This document shows positions 34,413 to 43,041 of a DNA stretch of 64,000 nt, in pieces. The position numbers and the translations under genes were made by a program. This DNA comes from Saprospiraceae bacterium (GTDB taxonomy: Bacteria; Bacteroidota; Bacteroidia; Chitinophagales; Saprospiraceae), in NCBI GenBank assembly GCA_026982695.1, contig JALSGS010000030.1:62001-126000 (forward strand). The letters are read 5' to 3'. The notes under the pieces are model-generated. The model searched no databases, was not told the DNA's origin, and was given only the letters and a program-made list of their open reading frames with translations. Positions within the stretch are counted from its first letter, which is position 1, and each line of letters begins with the position of its first letter.

Positions 34413-35645
34413 ATGTCTGGTGCTCCTATCTGTATTGTCGGGGCAGGCCCTGCGGGAGCTTCGGCTGCGTTGAAGCTAGCCTATTACGGCATTTCATGTG
34501 TGCTCATTGACAAAGCTACTTTCCCACGAGACAAAGTTTGTGGCGACGCGATCAGTGGTAAGGTGACCACTTTGCTCAATCGCCTCGATCCTACCATTAT
34601 TCAGCGTTTTGAAGGCGAGCCCATCAAGGTGCCTATTTGGGGCATTCAGTTTTTTGCACCTAATGGGGTACCCATGGAGATCCCCTTTGTGCCTTTACCC
34701 GGTACGGATCTACCGGGTGCTCCTGGCTATGTGAGCAAGCGCTTGGACTTCGATCACTTTATGATCAAGGAAATAGCGCGCTGTGCAGCCGTTCAGTTGC
34801 GTTTAGGCGTAGCAGTGACGGGCTATGAGCGCACTGCTTTGGGGTGGCGTGTGTCTTTGGCCAGTGGAGAAGTGCTCGATACGCCGTTGTTGTTGGTTGC
34901 CGACGGCGCACACTCGCACTTCAGTCGCCACATAGCGGGCTTGCCCATGGACAAAAAACATCATGCAGGTGCTGTGCGGGCTTACTATCGTGGTGTACAG
35001 GGCATGGACTCGCGTGGCTTTATCGAACTGCATTTTCTCAAAGAACTGACGCCGGGTTATTTCTGGATCTTTCCCTTGCCTGATGGTCAAGCTAATGTAG
35101 GCTTGGGCATGCGTTCAGACTACATTGCACGCCGCCGCGTCAATTTGCGCAAGGCCTTTGACGAGGTGATACGCCACCATCCGGTATTGAGCAAGCGTTT
35201 TGTACAGGCTGAACGCTTGAGTGCTGTACAGGGGTATGGCTTGCCATTGGGCTCGGGTAGGTATCGCATTTCTGGCGACCATTACATGCTTTTGGGCGAT
35301 GCAGCCCATTTGGTGGATCCATTGACAGGCGAGGGGATTGGCAATGGGTTTTATTCAGGTTTCATTGCTGCAGATCAGACAAAAGCTTGTTTAGAGGCCA
35401 ATAAGTTTTCTGCCGACTTTATGCGTGCTTATGACCTGCGCATCGATCGGGTGTTGGGGGGCGAGTTGCGCCTCAGTTACCAGATGCAGCGCTTGGCGCG
35501 CTATCCCTTCTTGGTCAACATCATTGCACGCATCATACACCGCAATCAGGGAGTGGTTGATGCCATCTCGCGCATGTACACCGATTTCGAATATCGAAAG
35601 CAGTTGATCAATCCCTTTTTTTGGTTGCGACAGATGTGGAAATAG
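34413..35645 (+). CDS. Geranylgeranyl reductase-family FAD oxidoreductase
   Basis: A flavoprotein of about 410 residues of the geranylgeranyl/digeranylgeranyl reductase family. The FAD fold starts at P-I-C-I-V-G-A-G-P-A-G-A-S-A-A-L; the family motif P-R-D-K-V-C-G-D-A-I-S-G follows, and near the C-terminal half G-D-A-A-H-L-V-D-P-L-T-G-E-G-I-G-N. Relatives reduce isoprenoid double bonds or act on other lipids. In this phylum the substrate is not known; menaquinone or carotenoid side chains are possible. A TTG at 34380 would add 11 residues; the ATG at 34413 is preferred as the Rossmann motif starts right after it. No obvious partner is next to it. Confidence 0.88.
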   Translation: MSGAPICIVGAGPAGASAALKLAYYGISCVLIDKATFPRDKVCGDAISGKVTTLLNRLDPTIIQRFEGEPIKVPIWGIQFFAPNGVPMEIPFVPLPGTDLPGAPGYVSKRLDFDHFMIKEIARCAAVQLRLGVAVTGYERTALGWRVSLASGEVLDTPLLLVADGAHSHFSRHIAGLPMDKKHHAGAVRAYYRGVQGMDSRGFIELHFLKELTPGYFWIFPLPDGQANVGLGMRSDYIARRRVNLRKAFDEVIRHHPVLSKRFVQAERLSAVQGYGLPLGSGRYRISGDHYMLLGDAAHLVDPLTGEGIGNGFYSGFIAADQTKACLEANKFSADFMRAYDLRIDRVLGGELRLSYQMQRLARYPFLVNIIARIIHRNQGVVDAISRMYTDFEYRKQLINPFFWLRQMWK

Positions 35646-35654
35646 GTAATGGTC

Positions 35655-36731
35655 TTACCCCAGCAATAGGGGAGCTACTTCAGGTAGGGCCAACACTTGC
35701 TGGATGTTCGGCTGGTCAATTTGGGTCAGACGGATGGCAAAAGACTGCCGCAGGCCCTGAGGCAACATCGGGTTGGTGAGCAAATGGGCGAGTCGTTGGA
35801 TAGCGACAGGGGAAAGTCGGGAGGCTTGTTGGTGTAGCCAGTGCCATGCCTCATCAAGCCAGCCAGCCAAGGCATCGAGTTGCCATTCAGGGCGATCTAT
35901 TTTCTGGAGAATTTGGTGCAGCGCAGGGGAATCTGCTTGGGTGAACCACACTTCGGGTGAGGGCCATTGGTCTATACCCATGCGTACGAACTGGATGAGT
36001 TTGTCGGCAGTGTGGGTGTCCAGACATGCGCATGCTAGTTGGTATAGCATCTTTTCGTCTTGCTGCCAATCAGGTAGCTTGGCAGCAAGCTGAAAAAACT
36101 GAACGAGAGAACGCGGCGTAGTAGGAGGGCGTTGTACCAGTGTAGGCCAGGTACGCACAAAGCGAATAGCGCGCGAATCGATGTGGTGTGCGCGTGCCCA
36201 TGCCACCCAGCTATCTAGGTCGAATCGCATATGGAGGTGTATGAGCCTGTTGTGCATGGCATCGTCGAGTGGGGTGACGCTATAGTCGCCCTGATCGGGA
36301 TTTGCGGTGAGCACCAACTGCCACTTTTCGGGTAGTCGCCAGCTGAGTAACTCGTGGCGTTGCCATAGGGGCATTAGGCCGCGCAAAATGCGATCATCTG
36401 CCCTGTTGAAATCATCTAGCAATAGGATTCCTGGCCCTGTTTCTTGTGGTATCCAGGCAGGAGGGCGCAATACGGTGTGGGTCCCTTCTATGGCAGGCAT
36501 GCCGATCAGATCACCCATTTCTTCAAATTGAGCTGGGGCGATGTGAATGAGGGGCCAATCTAGCTCTTGTGCAAGGGCTTCTACCAGGGCAGTTTTGCCA
36601 ATGCCTGGCGGCCCCCACAGGCAAGGGCTAAGGCGTGCTTGGCCTGTGAGAGCCAGATGCATGTTGGTATGAAAAATGTGGTGCAACAGCTGGCGCACCT
36701 CACGCGGCGTCAGTGTATGAGGTGAGCTCAT
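35655..36731 (-). CDS. MoxR-type AAA+ ATPase
   Basis: A 358-residue AAA+ ATPase of the MoxR kind: Walker A G-P-P-G-I-G-K-T-A, Walker B I-L-L-L-D-D-F-N-R-A, sensor L-V-L-T-A-N-P-D-Q-G-D-Y and arginine finger region D-D-A-M-H-N-R-L-I-H-L. The C-terminal 120 residues are helical and specific. MoxR proteins help assemble or load cofactors of partner complexes and usually sit beside a VWA-domain gene; none is adjacent here. Instead the gene begins 6 bases after the end of a class V aminotransferase gene, so the two are likely in one operon. Confidence 0.85.
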   Translation of the reverse strand: MSSPHTLTPREVRQLLHHIFHTNMHLALTGQARLSPCLWGPPGIGKTALVEALAQELDWPLIHIAPAQFEEMGDLIGMPAIEGTHTVLRPPAWIPQETGPGILLLDDFNRADDRILRGLMPLWQRHELLSWRLPEKWQLVLTANPDQGDYSVTPLDDAMHNRLIHLHMRFDLDSWVAWARAHHIDSRAIRFVRTWPTLVQRPPTTPRSLVQFFQLAAKLPDWQQDEKMLYQLACACLDTHTADKLIQFVRMGIDQWPSPEVWFTQADSPALHQILQKIDRPEWQLDALAGWLDEAWHWLHQQASRLSPVAIQRLAHLLTNPMLPQGLRQSFAIRLTQIDQPNIQQVLALPEVAPLLLG

Positions 36732-36737
36732 GGCCTT

Positions 36738-38255
36738 TTAGTCGTTAGGGGTAATGGGGGTGTGCAACCAGTGCATGGCTAGATCGCGTTCGCGCTGTTG
36801 CCCGTCTTTGTGGTAGAATTCGTTGGTTGCGTGATCATAGCGGTAATCGTCGGCCCATTGCTTGTGGTTTTTTGCTAATTCTTCGAGGGCATGTACGATG
36901 TAATGCGCTTCTTGATCAGTCATGGTTGGGTGTATAGACAGGCGTACCCAACCAGGTTTTACTTCCAGGCGGCCGTGATCGATCTCGTCGGTAATGGCTT
37001 TCGATTTTTCATAGGAGATCTGCAAGAGGTAATGCCCGTAGGTGCCTGCGCATGAGCAGCCGCCTCGCGTCTGGATGCCGTAGCGGTCGTTGAGCAGCCG
37101 TACCGCCAAGTTGTAGTGCAGCCCCTCGATGTAGAACGAGATGACGCCCAATCGATGGCGTTGATGGTCGGCCAGTAGGTGCAAGTTGGGTATGCGCTGC
37201 ATACCCGGCCACAAGATGTCGAGTAGTGCTTCTTCACGTTGCCACATCCGTTGGGGGGTCATTTCTTCTTTAAGGCGTATGGCTAGCCCTGCTTTGATAG
37301 TCTGTAGAAAAGCCGGTGTGCCACCATCTTCTCGTGCTTGGATGTCGTCAAAATATCGACGCCCACCCCAGGGGTTTGTCCAGGCTACGGTACCGCCGCC
37401 GGGCACGTCGGGCACTTCGTTGTGATACAATTCCGAGTTGAATACGATGATACCAGGTGTGCCGGGCCCACCTAAAAACTTGTGTGGCGAAAAATAAATG
37501 GCGTCGAGGCGTTCCTCTTCCTTGTCGGGATGCATCTGGATGGGGATGTACGGAGCAGCGCAGGCAAAATCTACGAAGCAAAGCCCTCCATGATGGTGCA
37601 TAATGGCTGCTAATTGATGATAAGGAGTGAAGATACCCGTGACGTTCGAGCAGGAGGTGAATGCCCCTATCTTGAGCTTGCGTTTTGCATAGCGGCGCAG
37701 TAAGTCTTCCAAGTGGTTGAGATCTACTTCTCCAGTGTCGGTGGGGCGGATCACCTCTAAATCTGCAATGGTTTCGAGCCAGGAGATCTGGTTGGAGTGA
37801 TGCTCCATATGAGTGACAAACACCACAGGGCGGTCGGCTTCGGATAGATGGATTTGATCGCGGAATCGCTCGTGCACGCGCAAGCCCAAGATGCGTTGAA
37901 ATTTGTTGATCACGCTCGTCATACCAGCCCCCCGAGCTAAGATTACATCTTGTTCGTTGCCACCCACGTGTTGCTTGATGAGTTGTAAGGCTTCGTGATA
38001 GGCATGTGTCATGGCCGAGCCCGTGGTGCTGGTCTCGGTATGCGTGTTGCCGACAAAGGGCATGATCTGCTGTTGTAGCCGCGATTCGATTGGGCCATAG
38101 AGCCGGCCCGAAGCGGTCCAGTCGGCATATACCAAGGGTTGTTTGCCAAAAGGCGTTTCGAACTGTTGGTCAATACCGATGATGTGTTTGCGAAAGCGAG
38201 CAAACCACTGCTGGAGTGAGGGGTTTTCAGTAGAAACAGAAGTTGTTTTTTTCAT
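36738..38255 (-). CDS. Class V aminotransferase (cysteine desulfurase-like)
   Basis: A PLP enzyme of about 505 residues. The start M-K-K-T-T-S-V-S-T-E-N follows a spacer with no homology, so the longer frame to 38573 is rejected; it would also overlap the facing korA promoter. Family marks: Y-A-D-W-T-A-S-G-R near residue 42, T-H-M-E-H-H-S-N-Q-I-S-W, the PLP-binding Lys in Y-F-S-P-H-K-F-L-G-G-P-G-T-P-G, and a Cys near the end of a loop (T-R-G-G-C-S-C-A-G) as in cysteine desulfurases. It is longer than IscS/SufS and matches the isopenicillin-epimerase or selenocysteine-lyase-like group. The true reaction is unknown. It shares an operon with the MoxR gene. Confidence 0.85.
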   Translation of the reverse strand: MKKTTSVSTENPSLQQWFARFRKHIIGIDQQFETPFGKQPLVYADWTASGRLYGPIESRLQQQIMPFVGNTHTETSTTGSAMTHAYHEALQLIKQHVGGNEQDVILARGAGMTSVINKFQRILGLRVHERFRDQIHLSEADRPVVFVTHMEHHSNQISWLETIADLEVIRPTDTGEVDLNHLEDLLRRYAKRKLKIGAFTSCSNVTGIFTPYHQLAAIMHHHGGLCFVDFACAAPYIPIQMHPDKEEERLDAIYFSPHKFLGGPGTPGIIVFNSELYHNEVPDVPGGGTVAWTNPWGGRRYFDDIQAREDGGTPAFLQTIKAGLAIRLKEEMTPQRMWQREEALLDILWPGMQRIPNLHLLADHQRHRLGVISFYIEGLHYNLAVRLLNDRYGIQTRGGCSCAGTYGHYLLQISYEKSKAITDEIDHGRLEVKPGWVRLSIHPTMTDQEAHYIVHALEELAKNHKQWADDYRYDHATNEFYHKDGQQRERDLAMHWLHTPITPND

Positions 38256-38445
38256 ATCACAAATTGTTGTGAGGGCAAATATGGCTATTGGAGCGTGCTT
38301 GTATAGGCACTTGTGGGTATGCAGACAGTGAATATTGTCATCATTTGCAAGTACAAGGCGGTGTAAATTGCCCGCTGAGCACAAAAATGCTAAATTTCCA
38401 CCTCCAAAAGGCATATTTGTCTTTGTGGTACTCAACGCGTTGCTG

Positions 38446-40308
38446 ATGAACAAAGTAAAGGAAATCCAAGAAGAGGTCACCATTAAATTTGCAGGTGACT
38501 CGGGCGATGGCATGCAGCTTACGGGTGCCTTATTTACCGATAATACGGCGCTGACGGGCTCGGACTTAGCCACCTTTCCCGACTTTCCAGCTGAGATACG
38601 TGCCCCGGCAGGTACCTTGCCGGGCGTGTCGGGTTTTCAAATCCATTTTGGGAGCAAGAAGATATTTACACCAGGCGACGAGTACGATGTCTTGGTTGCC
38701 ATGAATGCTGCGGCACTCAAGACCAACTTGTCAAGAGTCAAGAAAGGAGGTACTGTCATTGTCAATACGGAAGGTTTTGATGTCAAAAACTTGCGCTTGG
38801 CCAAGTACGCAGCTAATCCTTTGGAAGATGGAAGCCTTCAGGGGTACGAGTTGTATGCCATTCCCATCACCAAATTGACCCGAGAGGCACTGGCCGACAC
38901 TTCGTTGGGCACGAAGGAAAAGGATCGCAGCAAGAATATGTTTGTGTTGGGCTTTCTGTTGTGGCGTTACAATCGCGATGTGAAGAGCGTAGAGCGCTTT
39001 TTGGAGGCGAAGTTTGCCACTAAGTACGAAATTTTGCGTGCCAACCTCAAGGTATTGCGTGCCGGATACCACTTTGGAGAGACTACCGAAACATTTACAA
39101 CTACTTACGAGGTCAAACCGGCACCCTTGCCCAAGGGGACGTATCGCAGTATCATGGGCAACCAGGCATTGGTGTTGGGCTTGTTGGCTGCAGCCAACAA
39201 GTCAGGCTTGCCTCTTTTCTATGGTTCGTATCCCATCACGCCGGCCAGCGACATTTTACATCAGTTATCCACTTATCGCCATTTGGGCGTGAAGACTTTT
39301 CAAGCTGAAGATGAAATCGCAGCCATCTGTGCAGCCATTGGCGCCTCATATGGGGGTGCCTTAGCCGTGACGGGCACTTCGGGGCCGGGCATTGCGCTCA
39401 AATCAGAAGCCATGGGCTTGGCCGTGATGCTGGAACTGCCTTTGGTCGTGTGCGATATTCAGCGAGGGGGGCCTTCTACGGGCTTGCCCACTAAGACGGA
39501 ACAGGCCGACTTGCTACAAGTTATGTATGGGCGTAATGGCGAAAGCCCCATGCCCGTGCTGGCAGCTCGTTCACCTTCTGATGCATTTGAAGCGGCTTTT
39601 GAGGCTTGCCGCATCGCCCTCCAACATATGACTCCTGTAGTGCTGCTTAGTGATGGATACATCGCCAATGGTGCTGAGCCATGGCGCTTTCCTAAGGCTG
39701 ATGAATTGCCTGAGATACCTGTGCATTTTGCGCAAGCCAAAGCTTCGGAAAATGGGCAGCCCTTTTTGCCATATGCGCGCGACGAGCGCCAGGTACGCCC
39801 CTGGGCACTGCCAGGCACTTCCGGCCTGGCCCACCGCATTGGTGGGCTGGAAAAAGCGCATCTCACCGGCGATGTGTCTTACGACCCGGACAACCACAAC
39901 TTGATGGTACGCCTGCGCGAAGAAAAAGTACAGCGGATAGCCCAGTTCATTCCCGAGCAACAAATAACTTCTGGTGTGGAGCAAGGGGAACTACTGCTAT
40001 TGGGTTGGGGTTCGACTTTTGGTGTGCTCGAGTCTGTGACGCGTACTTTATTGGCTGAAGGGCATCGAGTAGGCCACGTGCATTTGCGCTATTTAAATCC
40101 GATGCCCCGCAATTTAGGTGAGCTGATGAGGCGCTACGACAAGGTATTGGTACCTGAGCTCAATAGGGGACAACTGGCTCAGTTGCTACGTGCCAAGTAT
40201 TTGCTTCCCATAGTGTCGTTCAACAGCGTGCGTGGTGTACCTATTTCGCATAACGAACTGCTGGCATTTGCGCGTGAGCAGTTGCGTCAAGACGCGCAGG
40301 TGTCTTGA
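38446..40308 (+). CDS. korA: 2-oxoacid:ferredoxin oxidoreductase, fused gamma-alpha subunit
   Basis: A 620-residue subunit of 2-oxoglutarate (or related 2-oxoacid):ferredoxin oxidoreductase. Residues 1-200 form the gamma (POR) domain with F-A-G-D-S-G-D-G-M-Q-L-T-G; the rest is the pyrimidine-binding alpha domain with G-N-Q-A-L-V-L-G-L-L-A-A, Y-P-I-T-P-A-S-D-I-L-H and T-G-T-S-G-P-G-I-A-L-K-S-E. The fusion is usual for KorA in Bacteroidota. The complex decarboxylates 2-oxoglutarate to succinyl-CoA with ferredoxin, or runs in reverse. The frame is open further upstream but the ATG at 38446 starts the conserved part. korB follows 45 bases later. Confidence 0.93.
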   Translation: MNKVKEIQEEVTIKFAGDSGDGMQLTGALFTDNTALTGSDLATFPDFPAEIRAPAGTLPGVSGFQIHFGSKKIFTPGDEYDVLVAMNAAALKTNLSRVKKGGTVIVNTEGFDVKNLRLAKYAANPLEDGSLQGYELYAIPITKLTREALADTSLGTKEKDRSKNMFVLGFLLWRYNRDVKSVERFLEAKFATKYEILRANLKVLRAGYHFGETTETFTTTYEVKPAPLPKGTYRSIMGNQALVLGLLAAANKSGLPLFYGSYPITPASDILHQLSTYRHLGVKTFQAEDEIAAICAAIGASYGGALAVTGTSGPGIALKSEAMGLAVMLELPLVVCDIQRGGPSTGLPTKTEQADLLQVMYGRNGESPMPVLAARSPSDAFEAAFEACRIALQHMTPVVLLSDGYIANGAEPWRFPKADELPEIPVHFAQAKASENGQPFLPYARDERQVRPWALPGTSGLAHRIGGLEKAHLTGDVSYDPDNHNLMVRLREEKVQRIAQFIPEQQITSGVEQGELLLLGWGSTFGVLESVTRTLLAEGHRVGHVHLRYLNPMPRNLGELMRRYDKVLVPELNRGQLAQLLRAKYLLPIVSFNSVRGVPISHNELLAFAREQLRQDAQVS

Positions 40309-40353
40309 ATCAGGCAGGTAGTTACAACTTTTGCTTTCGCTAAAACACAAGCC

Positions 40354-41391
40354 ATGACTACTCCTACTACCACGGTGCGTAAAGCCAAAGATTTTGCCAG
40401 CGATCAGGAAGTGCGCTGGTGTCCTGGATGCGGAGATTATTCTATTCTCAAGCAAACGCAAAGCGTAATGGCCGAGGCAGGCCTCGACCCCGATCAGGTA
40501 GTGGTCGTTTCGGGTATTGGGTGTTCTTCGCGCTTCCCATACTACATGAATACCTACGGTATCCATGGCATTCACGGGCGAGCACCAGCTATCGCAGCGG
40601 GTTTGCGCATGGTACGGCCCGAGCTCGACGTATGGGTGATCACAGGCGACGGCGACGGCCTGAGCATTGGTGGCAACCACTTTATTCATGCTTTGCGCCG
40701 CAACTTCAACATGCGTATCCTGTTGTTCAACAATCAGATATATGGGCTAACGAAGGGACAGTATTCACCTACTTCCGAAGTTTTTAAAAAGACCAAGTCG
40801 TCGCCATGGGGCTCGCTCGACCACCCGATCAATCCCGTGGCATTGGCCTTGGGGGCCGATGCTACTTTCGTGGCTCGTTCGTTAGATCGCGACCCCAAAC
40901 ATCTCAAGGAAATGCTGCGGCGCGCACATGAACACAAGGGCTCGGCGCTGGTAGAGATTTACCAAAATTGTCCCATCTTCAACGACAAAGCTTTTGCTCC
41001 CTTTACGGAAAAGGACAGTAAAGAAGTAAACGATTTGTTTTTGACGCATGGCCAACCACTCATTTTTGGCGCAAACCGCGACAAAGGCATCCGGCTAGAG
41101 GGCTGTAAGCCCGTAGTAGTCGATCTGGAAAAAGATGGCTACAGTGCGGATGACTTGTGGATACACGATGAGCGCGATTTGTTCAAAGCCCAAATATTGG
41201 CGCGCTTCTTCGATGATCCACATCAATGTGACTCGCCCTGTTTGCCTCGACCCTTTGGCGTGATCTATGCTGTGGAGCGTCCGTGTTATGAAGATCTGCT
41301 CGAAGCTCAGATCCAGCAGGCACGTGCCATCAAAGGTGAGCCAACACTCGACCAACTACTGGCCGGCAACAATACCTGGACCATTGAATGA
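40354..41391 (+). CDS. korB: 2-oxoacid:ferredoxin oxidoreductase, beta subunit
   Basis: A 345-residue TPP-binding beta subunit that completes the enzyme with the fused subunit upstream. Motifs: R-W-C-P-G-C-G-D-Y-S-I-L at the [4Fe-4S] or TPP region, S-G-I-G-C-S-S-R-F-P-Y-Y, H-G-R-A-P-A-I-A-A-G, and the TPP motif G-D-G-D-G-L-S-I-G-G-N-H with N-N-Q-I-Y-G-L-T-K-G-Q-Y-S-P-T-S. The H-G-R-A and G-L-T-K-G-Q segments match the 2-oxoglutarate type. It ends with a 212-base gap to the flavoprotein gene. Confidence 0.93.
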   Translation: MTTPTTTVRKAKDFASDQEVRWCPGCGDYSILKQTQSVMAEAGLDPDQVVVVSGIGCSSRFPYYMNTYGIHGIHGRAPAIAAGLRMVRPELDVWVITGDGDGLSIGGNHFIHALRRNFNMRILLFNNQIYGLTKGQYSPTSEVFKKTKSSPWGSLDHPINPVALALGADATFVARSLDRDPKHLKEMLRRAHEHKGSALVEIYQNCPIFNDKAFAPFTEKDSKEVNDLFLTHGQPLIFGANRDKGIRLEGCKPVVVDLEKDGYSADDLWIHDERDLFKAQILARFFDDPHQCDSPCLPRPFGVIYAVERPCYEDLLEAQIQQARAIKGEPTLDQLLAGNNTWTIE

Positions 41392-41481
41392 GTAGATAAT
41401 AGCTGATCGCTCTAGCGCCAGCTAACTGAGATTACGACGCTACAACCAGAACCAACGCTGCACCTTATAGAGCACTGCGTT

Positions 41482-41499
41482 AGCACACACTGGTGTGCT
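41482..41499 (+). promoter_or_regulatory. Hairpin in the leader before the flavoprotein gene
   Basis: AGCACAC-ACTG-GTGTGCT is a perfect 7-bp hairpin about 105 bases before the ATG at 41604. A weak U-rich tail follows (TTTAGG). It may attenuate read-through from korAB; the rest of the 212-base gap shows nothing clear. Confidence 0.35.
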
Positions 41500-41603
41500 T
41501 TAGGTCTGAAAAACCAAGGGCATCGACTCACACCTGTAGAAAATACCAGCCTGCTTGGAGAGTGGGCAGGGCTTGCAGTTTTCACAAATCAAAACCCATC
41601 GAT

Positions 41604-42971
41604 ATGCCCTTTAGTGATCACGTTGTAGCTGTATTTGGTGGTGCAGTGTCGGGTGCTGAGGCAGCCTGGCAACTGGCCACGCGAGGTGTGCAGGTAGTCG
41701 TTTTTGAACAAAACAAATTGCCTTACGGCAAAATTGAAGATGGCTTGCCCAAGTGGCACGTGCGCCTGCGCGATAAAGAAGAAGCACGCATCGATCAAAA
41801 GCTCACCCATCCCAACGTCATTTTTGTGCCTGCCATCAAATTGGGCCGAGATTTGGATTTTGAAGACATAGCGCGCAACTGGGGGTTTAGCGCCATTTTG
41901 CTGGCCATAGGTGCTTGGCGTGACCGACCTCTGCCCATACCTGGCGTGGATCAATATATAGGCAAGGGGTTATGTTATCAGAATGCGTTTATGTATTGGT
42001 TCAACCACATGCATGAACCCAACTATGATGGCCCCAAGTGCCAGATAGAAGATGGTGCTATTGTAGTGGGTGGTGGGCTGGCTTCGATCGATGTGTGCAA
42101 GGCCATCATGATGAGCTTGGTAGAAGCGCGTTTGCGCCAGCGCGGCATCGAGACGCACCTGTTCGAGTTAGACAAAGGCATCGATCGGGTATTACAACGC
42201 CATGGGTTGCGCTTCGAAGACCTCCAACTCCAGGGATGTACGCTTTTTTATCGGCGCCGCATCGAAGACATGCCACTCACCCCAATGGATACCTCGACGC
42301 CTGAGCTATTGGCCAAAGCACAGCTAGTGCGCAAAAAAGTGTTGACTCATGCCATGCAAAAATTTTTCTTCAAGGTAGCTCTTCAACACGTACCCGTAGA
42401 CAAACTCGTAGCTGATGATCGGCTGGCAGGGCTGGTCTTTTGCCGTACTCAGTTGCAAGAAGATGGCCGCGCAGTGGCTATACCTGGTAGCGAACGCCCC
42501 GTGCAGGCACCGCTCGTCGTCTCTTCCATTGGCTCTATACCTGAGGTCATCGGCGGTATCCCCATGCAGGGACAGACCTATAAGCTGGTAGCCGACGATT
42601 GTTGTATGCTCGATGGTTTCGAGCATGTGTTCGTGATTGGCAATGCCCTCACAGGTCGTGGCAATATCAATGAATCGCTGAAACACGGGCGTATCGTATC
42701 AGAGGCTTTGGCCAACTACTACCTAAATGATGATGAAGCAGCCATAGCAGCAGCTATCCAACGGGCAGAAGAAAAAATTTCAAGTGGATTGGTGCGCATC
42801 TTGCGCCGTATCGGCAAGCGAAAACCACCAGATGCGTCTACGCGTCAGCGAATTTTTGAAAAAGTCAAGGCGCTGCAACGGCAAGTGGGATACGACGGCC
42901 AGTACACTCAGTGGATCGAACGGCACCGGCCCATCCGCCTCGAAGAGATGTTGGGGCTAATGCATGAGTGA
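41604..42971 (+). CDS. FAD/NAD(P)-dependent oxidoreductase, ferredoxin-NADP reductase-like (FprA type)
   Basis: A two-dinucleotide-binding flavoprotein of about 455 residues: FAD motif V-A-V-F-G-G-A-V-S-G-A-E-A-A, V-V-F-E-Q-N-K-L-P-Y-G-K-I-E-D-G-L-P-K-W-H (the Bacteroidota form of the P-x-G-L-V-R-x-G-V-A-P-D-H segment of adrenodoxin-reductase/FprA and GltD proteins), a second site G-A-I-V-V-G-G-G-L-A-S-I-D-V-C-K and a C-terminal I-G-N-A-L-T-G-R-G-N-I-N-E-S. The first Gly motif is G-G-x-x-S-G instead of G-x-G-x-x-G, as in some relatives. Its place after korAB suggests it passes electrons between ferredoxin and NAD(P). The ATG at 41604 is preferred over 41493. Confidence 0.85.
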   Translation: MPFSDHVVAVFGGAVSGAEAAWQLATRGVQVVVFEQNKLPYGKIEDGLPKWHVRLRDKEEARIDQKLTHPNVIFVPAIKLGRDLDFEDIARNWGFSAILLAIGAWRDRPLPIPGVDQYIGKGLCYQNAFMYWFNHMHEPNYDGPKCQIEDGAIVVGGGLASIDVCKAIMMSLVEARLRQRGIETHLFELDKGIDRVLQRHGLRFEDLQLQGCTLFYRRRIEDMPLTPMDTSTPELLAKAQLVRKKVLTHAMQKFFFKVALQHVPVDKLVADDRLAGLVFCRTQLQEDGRAVAIPGSERPVQAPLVVSSIGSIPEVIGGIPMQGQTYKLVADDCCMLDGFEHVFVIGNALTGRGNINESLKHGRIVSEALANYYLNDDEAAIAAAIQRAEEKISSGLVRILRRIGKRKPPDASTRQRIFEKVKALQRQVGYDGQYTQWIERHRPIRLEEMLGLMHE

Positions 42972-43041
42972 AGTGCTCTGCCAGTACCTCGCATGTACCT
43001 TGGCAACTGCTTGCAAGTTGATCTTTAATCTTGTGCACCGT

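Noticed and set aside
38256-38573. N-terminal extension of the class V aminotransferase by 106 residues
   Set aside because: It would overlap korA on the other strand and lacks homology; the ATG at 38255 begins the recognised part.
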